DNA of 28,885 nucleotides from NCBI GenBank assembly GCA_964601355.1, contig CAZRNB010000025.1:1-28885 (forward strand), read 5' to 3'. Within the stretch, counting starts at the first letter, position 1; each line of letters starts with the position of its first letter. The notes beneath the pieces were generated by a model, which worked only from the letters and a program-made list of their open reading frames with translations, ran no database searches and was not told where the DNA came from. The position numbers and the translations under genes are program-made. Origin of the DNA: CAZRNB01 sp964601355. GTDB taxonomy: Bacteria > Planctomycetota > Phycisphaerae > Sedimentisphaerales > Anaerobacaceae. Of this stretch, positions 1 through 8,316 are shown piece by piece.

Positions 1-1136
1 TTAAAGTAGCTAAAAAGCTGGGCTATCCGGTGCTGGTTCGTCCTTCTTTTGTCCTGGGTGGGCGGGCGATGGATATTGTTTATGACGAGCAGCAGCTAAA
101 GGATTGTGTAGCAGAGGCCTTTGAGGCCTCAGGTGAGCATCCGGTCCTGATTGATAAATTTCTCGACGATGCTCTGGAGCTGGACGTCGATGCTATAAGC
201 GACGGGGAAACTATTGTCATTGGCGGAATCATGGAGCACGTCGAGCAGGCCGGCATACACTCAGGCGACAGCGCCTGCTGCCTGCCGCCGGTCTCTCTGA
301 ATAAAAAAATGCTGGCGAAAATCAGAAGACAAACAAAACTGCTGGCTCTGGCCCTGAAGGTCAGGGGCCTTATGAACGTACAATTTGCGATAAAAGATGG
401 CGAGCTTTATATCCTCGAGGTCAATCCGCGGGCCTCTCGAACGGTTCCCTTTGTTAGTAAAGCCATCGGGGTCCCTCTTGCCAAGCTGGCTACCAAAGTG
501 ATGGCGGGGATGACGCTGGATGAGCTGAACTTCACAAAAGAGGTGCATCCAGCTTATTATTCCGTCAAAGAGGCTGTGTTTCCTTTCTCGAAGTTTCCGG
601 GCGTAGATACGCTGTTAGGGCCGGAGATGCTTTCGACCGGCGAGGTGATGGGCCTTTCGGATAATTTCGGCATAGCTTATGCAAAATCACAGATAGCGGC
701 AGGCAACAGCCTTCCGACCGAAGGCTCCGTGCTTTTCAGCGTCAGGGATAGTGACAAGAAAACAGCCGTCGGTTTTGCTCGAAAGCTGCACGAAATGGGT
801 TTTAAGATCATTGCAACAAAGGGCACGTGTATCGAGTTTATAAACAATAATATTCCGTCGGAGTTTGCTTTGAAAATGTCCGAGGGCCGGCCCAACATAG
901 TCGATTCTATAATCAACGGCGAAATCGACCTGATTATAAACACAACTATCGGAAAACAATCGATAAAGGACTCATTTTCCATCAGAAGAACTGCCCTCGA
1001 TAGGTGTGTGCCTTACGTAACTACTATGAGGGGCGCCGAGGCGACGGTTATGGCTATCGAAGCGCTGAAACAAAAAAAGATTAACGTAAAACCGATTCAA
1101 TTGTACTATCGAAAAGATGACAACAAAACAAGCTAA
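1..1136 (+). CDS. carB: Carbamoyl-phosphate synthase large subunit, C-terminal part (cut by left edge)
   Basis: This is the C-terminal ~378 residues of the large subunit, which makes carbamoyl phosphate from bicarbonate, ATP and glutamine-derived ammonia for pyrimidine and arginine synthesis. The reading frame is open from base 3 and runs off the left edge, so the true start is outside the window. Visible are the second ATP-grasp domain (RPSFVLGGRAM; GGIMEHVEQAGIHSGDSAC; EVNPRASRTVPFVSKA) and a C-terminal MGS-like domain, the usual allosteric region (GFKIIATKGTC, INTTIGK, RRTALDRCVPYVTT). It ends 20 bases inside carA, so the two are probably translationally coupled. The order carB then carA is the reverse of the common carAB arrangement. 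The family assignment is secure because motifs match along the full visible length. Confidence 0.96.
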   Translation, partial: KVAKKLGYPVLVRPSFVLGGRAMDIVYDEQQLKDCVAEAFEASGEHPVLIDKFLDDALELDVDAISDGETIVIGGIMEHVEQAGIHSGDSACCLPPVSLNKKMLAKIRRQTKLLALALKVRGLMNVQFAIKDGELYILEVNPRASRTVPFVSKAIGVPLAKLATKVMAGMTLDELNFTKEVHPAYYSVKEAVFPFSKFPGVDTLLGPEMLSTGEVMGLSDNFGIAYAKSQIAAGNSLPTEGSVLFSVRDSDKKTAVGFARKLHEMGFKIIATKGTCIEFINNNIPSEFALKMSEGRPNIVDSIINGEIDLIINTTIGKQSIKDSFSIRRTALDRCVPYVTTMRGAEATVMAIEALKQKKINVKPIQLYYRKDDNKTS

Positions 1137-2328
1137 AGCGGTTTTATTGCTGGAAGACGGCAGTTTCTTTGAAGGCACGGCTTTCGGTGCAAGGGGACAG
1201 CGGTGCGGAGAGGTGGTATTTAATACCAGCATGACCGGCTATCAGGAAATAACGACAGACCCATCCTATCACGAGCAGATAATCACTATGACGTATCCCC
1301 TGATAGGCAACGTCGGAACTAATCCGCAAGACTGGGAATCTAAAAAAGTTTACGCCTGCGGCTTTATCGTTAAGGAAAATTGTAGCTATCCGAGCAATTG
1401 GCGGAACAAGGTGAAGCTGGATCAATACATGAGAAAAAATAACGTGGTCGGCCTTGAAGGTATCGACACCCGCTCGCTTGTAAAACATATCCGAACACAG
1501 GGTGCGATGAGGGGTATTATTTCGTCAACAGAGTTTGGAGTTAAAAATCTGCAAAAGAAACTTCAGGAATATCCTGGCCTTGTAGGAAGGGACATAGTAA
1601 AAGATGTCACCTGCAAAAGGCCATACCATTGGGATGAAGGGGTAGATGGAAGATGGATGATGGAAGATGGACGACGTCCCTCGTCTCTCGTCTCTCGTCC
1701 ATCGTCCATTGCAGGGACTAATCCTAAGAAATATAAAGTGGTGGCTTATGATTATGGCGCAAAGCAAAATATACTCAGGCTGCTTTGCTCGCACGGCTGC
1801 GATGTTTATGTTGTGCCGGCACAAATGTCCGCGAAGGAAGTCCTGGCTCAAAAACCCGATGGAGTGTTCTTAAGCAACGGCCCCGGCGACCCTGCGGCAG
1901 TCACTTATGCCATCGAAAACGTCAGTTGCCTGCTTGGCAAGGTGCCGATGTTTGGGATATGCCTCGGCCATCAGCTTATGGCGCTGGCGCTGGGGGCGAA
2001 AACCTACAAGCTCAAATTTGGCCATCGCGGTGCGAATCATCCGGTAAAGAATCTGCAAACAAAGCAGATTGAAATTACCTGCCAGAACCATGGATTTTGC
2101 GTGGATATGGATTCTTTGAAAAGAAAAGACATTGTACTTACACATATCAATCTGAATGACAATACTGTTGAGGGAATTTCATGCAAAGAGCTAAAAGCAT
2201 TCGCTGTTCAGTATCACCCTGAAGCATCTCCCGGCCCACATGATTCGAACTACCTGTTCGATACATTTATAAGTCTTATGGAACGGCATCAAACCAACAA
2301 ACGAAGAAAGGTTAGGCAATCAAAATGA
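1117..2328 (+). CDS. carA: Carbamoyl-phosphate synthase small (glutaminase) subunit
   Basis: This is the glutamine amidotransferase subunit that feeds ammonia to CarB. The N-terminal CPSase small-chain domain (about residues 8-165) carries GEVVFNTSMTGYQEI and GLEGIDTRSLVKHIR. The class I amidotransferase domain (about 206-390) carries FLSNGPGDP, GICLGHQ with nucleophile Cys282, and YHPEASPGP with His367 and Glu369, so the triad is intact. At 403 residues it is slightly long: residues ~176-199, in the linker between domains, are encoded by a heptad repeat array (1644-1713) and look like an in-frame insertion. The chosen ATG overlaps the carB end by 20 bases, and the stop overlaps the next start as ATGA, so carB, carA and the methyltransferase form one operon. 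Confidence 0.96.
   Translation: MTTKQAKAVLLLEDGSFFEGTAFGARGQRCGEVVFNTSMTGYQEITTDPSYHEQIITMTYPLIGNVGTNPQDWESKKVYACGFIVKENCSYPSNWRNKVKLDQYMRKNNVVGLEGIDTRSLVKHIRTQGAMRGIISSTEFGVKNLQKKLQEYPGLVGRDIVKDVTCKRPYHWDEGVDGRWMMEDGRRPSSLVSRPSSIAGTNPKKYKVVAYDYGAKQNILRLLCSHGCDVYVVPAQMSAKEVLAQKPDGVFLSNGPGDPAAVTYAIENVSCLLGKVPMFGICLGHQLMALALGAKTYKLKFGHRGANHPVKNLQTKQIEITCQNHGFCVDMDSLKRKDIVLTHINLNDNTVEGISCKELKAFAVQYHPEASPGPHDSNYLFDTFISLMERHQTNKRRKVRQSK
1644..1713. repeat. Degenerate 7-bp heptad array inside carA
   Basis: Ten contiguous 7-base units without a gap. Four units of the AGATGGA/TGATGGA type are followed by a GACGTC-centred unit, then four units ending in TCGTC and a decayed last one. The second half is purine-rich heptads in inverted orientation, so the array is a loose head-to-head palindrome. 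It lies in the interdomain linker of carA and keeps the frame open. Similar heptad arrays sit at 8253, 20737 and 27204. Confidence 0.8.
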
Positions 2329-3287
2329 AAAAACCATTGATTATTATTGGAGAATCAATTCACGCTTCGATACCAAAGATCGGCAAGGTAATGAAACAAT
2401 TAAGCGAGCTTGCTCCTGCCGGATATTCCACGCCGAGTGAGCCGCTAAATTTCATCAAAGGTCTGATCGAATCGCAGGCTGCCGAGGGCGCTGACTATAT
2501 AGCGGTCAATCTCGACGCTTTCGGTGAGGGCGAACCGCAGGTCGCTGTTGATATGATGCGCCAATATGTAAGACTTGTCCGCAGGTGGGGCAATGGTGTG
2601 CCCATTTGTATTGACAGCAGCGACAATAATGTCCTGACAGCAGGCTTAAAGGAATGGTATGATACCAAGCAAAAGGTGGCCAAGCCACTTGTGAACTCCG
2701 TCAAGATTTATACGATGGACCAGATGCTGTCCCTTAAGAAGGATTTCGACTTTACATTCATCGGTCTTCTAATCGGCGAGGACAGGCCAACGGGGCCTGG
2801 CGGCTCGCATTCGGTTGATGAGCTTTACTCTTTTGCTCGGCAGATATTTGACGCAGCGACCGGTAATTTCGGCTTTAGGCCGGACGAGATTTTCTTTGAT
2901 TCGACCGTATTTCCTTTGGCGATAGATATGCCGATGGAGCCTGGCGTGCCGGGCTATACCTACCGCACCTTTGAGACTATAAAGAAAATCAAAAACGATC
3001 CAAAATTAAAGGGTGTGCACTGTGTGCTTGGGGTGAGCAATTGCGTCAAGGATTTACCTGGTCGCAAAATCGGCGTATGCAGGGCTTATGTGGCTAAAGC
3101 GATGGAGTACGGCCTTAATGCCGCTATCGCCAACGTTGAGCACCATTATGGCTCGGTAGAGCCGGCAGCAGATTTGCTGGAGCTGGTTGACGCCTTCGGA
3201 AAAATGGATGGCTCGGCTGAAAAAACAAACATAGCGCTGGCCTTGATGGGCAAGTTCTGCCAGGAAAATAGAAAGCAGGCAAATTAG
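2325..3287 (+). CDS. Pterin-binding methyltetrahydrofolate methyltransferase-like protein
   Basis: A 320-residue TIM-barrel protein of the pterin-binding family (dihydropteroate synthase/MeTr-like; AcsE- and MtrH-related). These proteins bind a folate or pterin and transfer its methyl group, typically to a corrinoid protein. Visible family features are GESIHAS at the N-terminus, YIAVNLDAFGEGE (strand 2), PICIDSSD with Asp97, LVNSVK, FIGLLIGEDRPTG, DEIFFDSTVFPLA, and LGVSNCVKDLPGR with Asn239, which corresponds to the MeTr LGVSN motif. Its start overlaps the carA stop by four bases (ATGA), so it is co-translated with carbamoyl-phosphate synthase. No corrinoid protein or other acetyl-CoA pathway gene is visible nearby, so the methyl acceptor is unknown. 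The family call is firm; the exact reaction is not. Confidence 0.85.
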   Translation: MKKPLIIIGESIHASIPKIGKVMKQLSELAPAGYSTPSEPLNFIKGLIESQAAEGADYIAVNLDAFGEGEPQVAVDMMRQYVRLVRRWGNGVPICIDSSDNNVLTAGLKEWYDTKQKVAKPLVNSVKIYTMDQMLSLKKDFDFTFIGLLIGEDRPTGPGGSHSVDELYSFARQIFDAATGNFGFRPDEIFFDSTVFPLAIDMPMEPGVPGYTYRTFETIKKIKNDPKLKGVHCVLGVSNCVKDLPGRKIGVCRAYVAKAMEYGLNAAIANVEHHYGSVEPAADLLELVDAFGKMDGSAEKTNIALALMGKFCQENRKQAN

Positions 3288-3313
3288 TCCAAATTTTTAG
3301 TCGTTCTTCGAAT

Positions 3314-3340
3314 CAGAGCCGCGACCGTCAGGGAGCGGTC
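3314..3340. repeat. 27-bp dispersed palindromic repeat, copy 1
   Basis: It begins CAGAGCCGCGACCGT and ends AGGGAGCGGTC. It matches 28755-28781 at 26 of 27 positions and contains a small stem (GACCG/CGGTC). It lies between the methyltransferase and the ZIP transporter, 25 kb from the second copy, and no gene accounts for it. Confidence 0.75.
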
Positions 3341-3370
3341 CACTTGTGGTTAGAATGATCAGAGCAGTTT

Positions 3371-4150
3371 ATGAATACTTCCGGCAACATCGGCTGGGCT
3401 TTGCTTCTTACAATAATTGCAGGTTTTTCAACCGGCATAGGCAGTACCATTGCCTATTTTATTAAGAAGCCAAGAATATCTTATCTATCCTTTTCACTGG
3501 GCTTATCAGCCGGCGTGATGATTTATATCTCTTTTATGGAGTTTTTGCCGACTGCCTTTCGTGCTGTCAGCAAACTTTGGGGCTTGACTGCATTCTTTTC
3601 GGGCATAGCTGTCATCGGTGTTATAGATATGCTCATACCTGAGCCGGAAAATCCGCATCACTACGAGTGTCTCGATGCTCCTATAGCTCTTCAAGAAAGA
3701 CAATGTCTTATGAAAACCGGCCTGCTGACCGCATTAGCAATCGGCATCCATAATTTTCCCGAAGGTCTTGCAACGTTTGCATCGGCTCTAAACGATGTAA
3801 GATTAGGCATCTTCATAGCAATTGCTATCGCTATCCACAACATTCCGGAGGGAATTGCCGTATCCGTTCCTATTTTTTACGCCACATCAAATAAGAATAA
3901 AGCTTTTTTCTACTCGTTTTTGTCCGGAATTTCCGAGCCGGTCGGCGCTGTAATCGGTTATTTAATACTGCTTCCTTTTTTAACGCCTGCTGTTCTGTCG
4001 GCGACGATGGCCTTTGTCGCAGGAGTGATGGTCTATATATCGCTCGATGAGCTGCTGCCGATGGCCCATCGCTACGGACACGGCCATTTGGCAATCATCG
4101 GTGTAGTTCTCGGAATGTTGATAATGGCCGTCAGCCTTTTAATGCTTTGA
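3371..4150 (+). CDS. zupT: ZIP-family divalent metal (zinc) transporter, ZupT-like
   Basis: A 259-residue integral membrane protein with about eight hydrophobic segments, which imports zinc or other divalent metals across the inner membrane. The two signature metal-binding helices carry HNFPEG (residues 127-132) and HNIPEG (156-161), and helix 2 carries FMEFLP (55-60). Length and motif spacing match bacterial ZupT. The loop at residues 90-115 has a His-His pair and two cysteines, plausible metal ligands before the binding helices. It starts 83 bases after the methyltransferase with a dispersed repeat between, so it may have its own promoter. The Shine-Dalgarno is weak. The family is certain; metal preference cannot be read from sequence. 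Confidence 0.92.
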   Translation: MNTSGNIGWALLLTIIAGFSTGIGSTIAYFIKKPRISYLSFSLGLSAGVMIYISFMEFLPTAFRAVSKLWGLTAFFSGIAVIGVIDMLIPEPENPHHYECLDAPIALQERQCLMKTGLLTALAIGIHNFPEGLATFASALNDVRLGIFIAIAIAIHNIPEGIAVSVPIFYATSNKNKAFFYSFLSGISEPVGAVIGYLILLPFLTPAVLSATMAFVAGVMVYISLDELLPMAHRYGHGHLAIIGVVLGMLIMAVSLLML

Positions 4151-4204
4151 CTGTCATTATGATGGCAGGGAACTCCCCAAATAAATTGTCACAGTTGGGA
4201 TTCA

Positions 4205-5878
4205 TTAGAATCTATACAGCTTGACACGCCTAATGCCGGGGCCGTCACTGCCGATCCGCAGAACGCTGCCGGTTCTATTTTCCGAGGCCATTTGATCCAG
4301 ATGATAATTCAACATAATGTCATCACCGTTCAGCTTGCGGCCGGGAATCCAGCGGCCATCCACATATCTGCCCTCATAAACGGATTCGAGTCCGACCATT
4401 CCTGAGCCGGCATCGTCGGCGAAAAAAGTAATCTGGATGTCGGTCCCGGCTACTACGTACTCGTCCGGCCCTATCGACATAATAAGACAATATCCGAGGT
4501 CGGGCACTTCGGTCGTGCGGCGCTGGCGTCTGCGATCAACCTCCAACGTGAAACCTCCCAGGCGGAGCTTTTGTGCAGGCGTATCCTTATTCAGCACAAC
4601 GCCGGCAATCGCATCCGTTCCCTGCTGCTCTAAGATCAGAGGCGCCAATTGCGCCAGCACTTTATAACTCTTGACGAGCTGGTCATTCACAGGATCTGTA
4701 ATCCTGCTTTCTATTCCAAACGGCGAATAGCCGATAGCGTTGTGCCGTCCTACAGCATAGAACAGGTTTGCAGCTCCCTGGGCGCCGGCCCTGGATTCGG
4801 GTATAAATAACGCATTGTCACCGCGCGTGTACATGTCACAAATCTCGGTAAAATTCGGCAGGTAAATATCCGGCGCCAGGATGTCGATATTTGGCGCACC
4901 AGCCCGCCAGACGTCGTGGTTATGCGCCTGCGGACCGCCGCTTGGATAGTCACCGGGTTTTTTGTCCTCCGGCTGAACAATCCATGCGTTCACATACATC
5001 GGCAGGGGATACTCGGTTTTGCCGGCATCCGCTACATAGTCGATATAGCGTGCATAGCTCCACGCCATAAAGACCTCATCGGCTTTGACGCCCGTGCCGA
5101 AGACCTCTGTCCACGTGCCGGACTCTTTGAATCCCGTAGATGACCATACTTCTTTAAGCTCAGGCAGTAGGTTATCTTTATGCTTTACCATGTATTGTAT
5201 AAGCTCCGCCGGCACCGGCCCGGCAAAAGCCGCATCAGCAGCGTCACACCGATCCCTTGAGTCACCTAAAATACCTACTTCGTTCTCCACCTGAATCATA
5301 ATTACTGTGCGCTTTTTAGAGTCAGCTTCGCGTATATGCTTCATCAGGGCAGCGAAGGCACGGGCATCAGCCTGACGATTCGCTTCGTTCAAAGCAGAAA
5401 GGACTTCAATACTTTTACCGCCGGCGATGCGGACGCGAGGGAACCGCTTTGTATCCTTTTTGACCCAGGCAGGAACATAGTGCGATATGCCGTTCTTCCA
5501 GCTTCCGAACCATAGTAAAACCAGCCGCAGATTGTGACGCCTGGCTTCTTTAATCAGGCCGTTCACCAACGTGAAGTCGAACTTTCCTTCCTCCGGCTCA
5601 AGCAGGTCCCAGGAAACAACTGCCAGGACGGTGTTGAGATTCATCGTGGCGAGCTTAGGCCATATCGGCTTCATATACTCAAGACTGGATGAGCTGGAAT
5701 TGTGCAACTCTCCCGCCAGGGCCAGGAACGGCTTGCCATCAATGATCAACTGGGTGGCTGAGCCTTTTTTGGCAAGGTAAGGTATGCCGGAATCTGCCTG
5801 TACATTCACACAGAAGTAACCAGAAAATATTATTGTTAAAATAAAAAATCCCAATAATCGCTTTCTTTTTACGGTCAT
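4205..5878 (-). CDS. Secreted GH35-type beta-galactosidase with DUF5597-like C-terminus
   Basis: A 557-residue exported glycoside hydrolase. The N-terminus (MTVKRKRLLGFFILTIIFSG) is a classical signal peptide. The TIM-barrel follows, with LALAGELHNSSSSS (53-65), VVSWDLLEPEEGKFDF, the acid/base motif IQVENEVG (195-202, Glu200 by clan GH-A logic), YVNAWI, LAPDIYLPNF and FIPESR (Glu361, likely nucleophile). The C-terminal ~150 residues are beta-rich and resemble the DUF5597 region attached to GH35 enzymes. It probably removes terminal galactosyl or related residues from plant or algal polysaccharide outside the cytoplasm. The ATG at 5878 has AAAGG six bases upstream. It converges on zupT with a 54-base gap. 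GH35 versus GH42 and substrate are not decided by sequence alone. Confidence 0.85.
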   Translation of the reverse strand: MTVKRKRLLGFFILTIIFSGYFCVNVQADSGIPYLAKKGSATQLIIDGKPFLALAGELHNSSSSSLEYMKPIWPKLATMNLNTVLAVVSWDLLEPEEGKFDFTLVNGLIKEARRHNLRLVLLWFGSWKNGISHYVPAWVKKDTKRFPRVRIAGGKSIEVLSALNEANRQADARAFAALMKHIREADSKKRTVIMIQVENEVGILGDSRDRCDAADAAFAGPVPAELIQYMVKHKDNLLPELKEVWSSTGFKESGTWTEVFGTGVKADEVFMAWSYARYIDYVADAGKTEYPLPMYVNAWIVQPEDKKPGDYPSGGPQAHNHDVWRAGAPNIDILAPDIYLPNFTEICDMYTRGDNALFIPESRAGAQGAANLFYAVGRHNAIGYSPFGIESRITDPVNDQLVKSYKVLAQLAPLILEQQGTDAIAGVVLNKDTPAQKLRLGGFTLEVDRRRQRRTTEVPDLGYCLIMSIGPDEYVVAGTDIQITFFADDAGSGMVGLESVYEGRYVDGRWIPGRKLNGDDIMLNYHLDQMASENRTGSVLRIGSDGPGIRRVKLYRF

Positions 5879-5896
5879 AATAAACCTTTCAAGTTT

Positions 5897-6056
5897 CTCA
5901 AACTGAACGATTTTTGACGAGAAATACTCCTAAATTCTTATTCGGCAATCAGATAATAACAAGTGTCATTCCCGCGCAAGCGGGAATCCACTTCTCTAAT
6001 AAGGTAAATGGATACCCGCCTTCGCGGGTATGACAGTATGAATCGTTAAGTTTGAG
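5897..6056. repeat. Nested inverted-repeat element, 160 bp
   Basis: The outer arms 5897-5912 and 6041-6056 are inverted copies (15 of 16 match; CTCAAACTnAACGATT). Inside them are 27-base arms 5964-5990 and 6009-6035 (23 of 27 match inverted), bounded by TGTCAT and ATGACA. Each inner arm is itself a hairpin (CCCGCG..GCGGG type). It fills the gap between the hydrolase start and the O-methyltransferase end, and has no coding capacity. It resembles a non-autonomous MITE-like element. Confidence 0.75.
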
Positions 6057-6105
6057 TAAGTTTATTTTTACAGCTCGACTCAATTCCAGCCTAATTCTCC
6101 TTGTT

Positions 6106-7095
6106 TCACAATAATTTTTTGGCACAGATCAGGGAATTCATAGCTTCATCTTTGTATATCAATGTCACCTTCTTAAAACCGACCCGCAAGAGGTCTTCTC
6201 TGAACTCGTTAAAAGTGTATGTTCCGCCTGCTTCGGTTCCAACCAGCATATTGACCGCGAATAACGCCCCGGCTGCCGGACGGGTGCGGGATTTGTCCAT
6301 TACAACGTCACGGATGACAAGACTGCCGGTTTTTTGCAGAGCGGCGTAAGTTTTGGCAAACAGCGACCGATTCTGAGGCCTTGAGTTTTGGTGGGCAATG
6401 GCGCTTAGCCAGACAAAATCCGCTCCGCCGGGAAGATTGTCCGTGTAATAATCGCCTGCTACGAGGCTGACCCGGTCACTGAATCCGGCATTTGCAATGT
6501 ACCGACGGGCAAGCGGTATAACTTCCGGCAGGTCAAACAACGTTGCCTTGGCCAGTGGAACCGCACGGAGAAATGCCGCTGTCCAGGTGCCGCAGGCTCC
6601 TCCGATATCGAGCAGATGGCGAAACTTCAGCGGACGCAGCTTCCCGATTATTTCATCAGCAATACCGGCGGAAAAATTATTCATAGCGCCGATAAAAGCA
6701 GCCATATCAGCATAGGCGCCACGGATACTGGCTAATCTCTTGACAGGCTTGCCGGTTTGTACCACCTCAGCCAATTGGGCCCACCGATGAAGACAATTAC
6801 CCAGGTGGCACACTGCCTGTAACAGCCCCGCCTGGGAAAATATCTCAGACGTTTTTGTATGGACGCTATATTTATCACCATGCTTGGTCAAAAAGCCAAT
6901 TGCCGTAAGTGCATCAAGCAGGATGGCCATTGCCCGAGGTTCGCAGCGGAGCCGGCCGGCTAAAGATTTAGCCGTCATCGGCTTTTTTCGCAACACAGTG
7001 AATATATCCAGCTCAGCAGCAGCAACCAGCACACAAGCCGGCTGAAATGCCCTGACCATACTTAGAGCTTCTTCTGATGTCCAACGCTTCGGCAT
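6106..7095 (-). CDS. SAM-dependent O-methyltransferase (plant-type O-methyltransferase family 2)
   Basis: A 329-residue protein with the two-domain layout of the hydroxyneurosporene/acetylserotonin O-methyltransferase family. An N-terminal winged-helix dimerisation region (about 10-85: AAAELDIFTVL, LLDALTAIGFL) is followed by a Rossmann SAM-binding domain. Motif I is DIGGACGTW (163-171), motif II is TLFDLPEV (185-192), then VAGDYYTDNLPGGADFVWLS. His235 in AIAHQN sits where the family's catalytic base His occurs. It ends in a strand typical of the fold (VTLIYKDEAMNSLICAKK). It likely methylates a small-molecule hydroxyl. The 5' neighbour is divergent, and no pathway partners are adjacent; the type III polyketide synthase is 13 kb away. 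The ATG at 7095 is preceded by a weak GGAAGAG. Confidence 0.85.
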   Translation of the reverse strand: MPKRWTSEEALSMVRAFQPACVLVAAAELDIFTVLRKKPMTAKSLAGRLRCEPRAMAILLDALTAIGFLTKHGDKYSVHTKTSEIFSQAGLLQAVCHLGNCLHRWAQLAEVVQTGKPVKRLASIRGAYADMAAFIGAMNNFSAGIADEIIGKLRPLKFRHLLDIGGACGTWTAAFLRAVPLAKATLFDLPEVIPLARRYIANAGFSDRVSLVAGDYYTDNLPGGADFVWLSAIAHQNSRPQNRSLFAKTYAALQKTGSLVIRDVVMDKSRTRPAAGALFAVNMLVGTEAGGTYTFNEFREDLLRVGFKKVTLIYKDEAMNSLICAKKLL

Positions 7096-7365
7096 ACTTT
7101 ATGCTTCTCTTCCAGCACCATCCGACAAAAGGGTATGCACAGAGCTTCTGCCAAAGACAGTAACCAATAGAATACCTGGTATTATTAAGCAGAATCAAAT
7201 AAAATCGGCCTGCTACGGACAAAATTGAGGACTCAGGCTGCTTAATATTTTTGAGAGTTTTTCTTGACGCACAAGGCTCAAATGGATATTTGTAACTGGA
7301 AACCGATAATGAGAAATTTAAAAATCAAAATGCAAAAATATAGATTTGGTTGAAAGGAGGCCATT

Positions 7366-8142
7366 ATGGCAAGGATAGCTTTAACCGCAACTCTCATAAT
7401 TATGGTAAATATATTAGTGGGCTGCCAGACGTACGACAGCGGCCAAAGCCAGTTAGTGCCTACTAAAGCTGGTGCCGCTGTAGTTACAAAAAAGGTGTCC
7501 GGCGAGGTTGATATTGTCGAGCAGATGGTTATCAACCGGCAGGCTTATCGCCAGAGTCTTGCGACGTTAATGCAGCATTACACCAACGCAGGTAATAACA
7601 TGAAGATGGGCTGGGCCCAAAAGGAGCTTAGCGCATTAGATGCCATTCCAAAATATAAATACGTCATCGAGGCTGAGGTGGCTGGGCTTAACCTGAAAGC
7701 AAATACGTCCATTCCCGAGGCAGACAGGCTATATGAGGAGGCGCTGATGCTTCACAAAAAAGCGGAAAAGCTAATCATTATTAAAGATGATAACTTATTG
7801 CGCATGGCACTGGATAAATACGACCAGATGATAAAAAAGTACCCTGCCAGCGATAAGATTGATGACGCCGCATTCAAAGCGGGCGAGATAAATAACTATT
7901 TCAAGGACTATACAATCGCCCTTTTATATTACCAGAGAACCTACCAGTGGAACCCGGAGACGACATATCCTGCAAGGTTCAAAGCAGCTATTATATTGGA
8001 TAAACGTCTTCACCGCAGAGACGAAGCCCTGGAGCTTTATCAGGAGTCATTAGAAAAGGAATTAAAACAACATTATGAAATGAGAAATTTTGCTGACAGG
8101 CGAATCAAAGAGCTTACAAAGCAGGAAGTTGTCACTAAATAA
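7366..8142 (+). CDS. Putative lipoprotein with TPR-like repeats
   Basis: A 258-residue protein of unknown specific function. The N-terminus is a lipoprotein signal peptide ending in LVG-Cys20, so it should be lipid-anchored in an outer or inner membrane leaflet. The mature part is helical: residues ~120-245 contain tetratricopeptide-like helices (YEEALMLHKKAEKL, ALDKYDQMIKKYPASDKIDDAAFKAG, IALLYYQRTYQWNPETTYPARF, ALELYQESLEKE), as in YfiO/BamD- or YbgF-like scaffolds. A very strong Shine-Dalgarno (AAAGGAGG, 7353-7360) lies five bases before the ATG, and a strong terminator follows, so it is a monocistronic unit that may be well expressed. Function in envelope assembly is only a guess from the fold. 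Confidence 0.8.
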   Translation: MARIALTATLIIMVNILVGCQTYDSGQSQLVPTKAGAAVVTKKVSGEVDIVEQMVINRQAYRQSLATLMQHYTNAGNNMKMGWAQKELSALDAIPKYKYVIEAEVAGLNLKANTSIPEADRLYEEALMLHKKAEKLIIIKDDNLLRMALDKYDQMIKKYPASDKIDDAAFKAGEINNYFKDYTIALLYYQRTYQWNPETTYPARFKAAIILDKRLHRRDEALELYQESLEKELKQHYEMRNFADRRIKELTKQEVVTK

Positions 8143-8176
8143 TAAAGTATAAGCAAAACTTTTGTTTAATATAGCG

Positions 8177-8206
8177 ATGGGCCTGGCAGCAATCAGGCCC
8201 ATTTTT
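8177..8206 (+). terminator. Rho-independent terminator of the lipoprotein gene
   Basis: A perfect 9-bp stem ATGGGCCTG/CAGGCCCAT with an 8-base loop is followed by a T run, 34 bases after the lipoprotein stop codon. Confidence 0.9.
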
Positions 8207-8252
8207 AATTTATAACGGGTAATTGGAAATGCGAAAAAATCAAAATTAATCT

Positions 8253-8315
8253 TTGTTCATTGTTCATAGTTCGTTGTTCGTTGATGAACTATGAACTACG
8301 AACTCATAACTCTTT
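8253..8315. repeat. Head-to-head heptad array in the lipoprotein-tilS gap
   Basis: Nine contiguous 7-base units: four of the TTGTTCA/TTGTTCG type, a turning unit, then ACTATGA, ACTACGA and two decayed units. The two halves are inverted relative to each other (GTTCATAGTTC against GAACTATGAAC) and form an imperfect hairpin. It has the same architecture as the carA insertion but a different heptad sequence. It occupies part of the 370-base gap between the lipoprotein and tilS; the rest of that gap is the terminator, a second inverted-repeat element and A/T-rich sequence, with no gene seen. Confidence 0.75.
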
Positions 8316-8316
8316 A

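Noticed and set aside
4151..4204. AACTCCCCAAATAAATT (4171-4187) as a seventh hairpin repeat copy
   Set aside because: It resembles the left half of the family, but the right half and CTAAATAT flank are missing; it could be a decayed copy but the evidence is too thin.
8253..8315. Heptad arrays considered as a CRISPR array
   Set aside because: Units are 7 bases and contiguous, with no spacers of constant length and no cas genes in the window.
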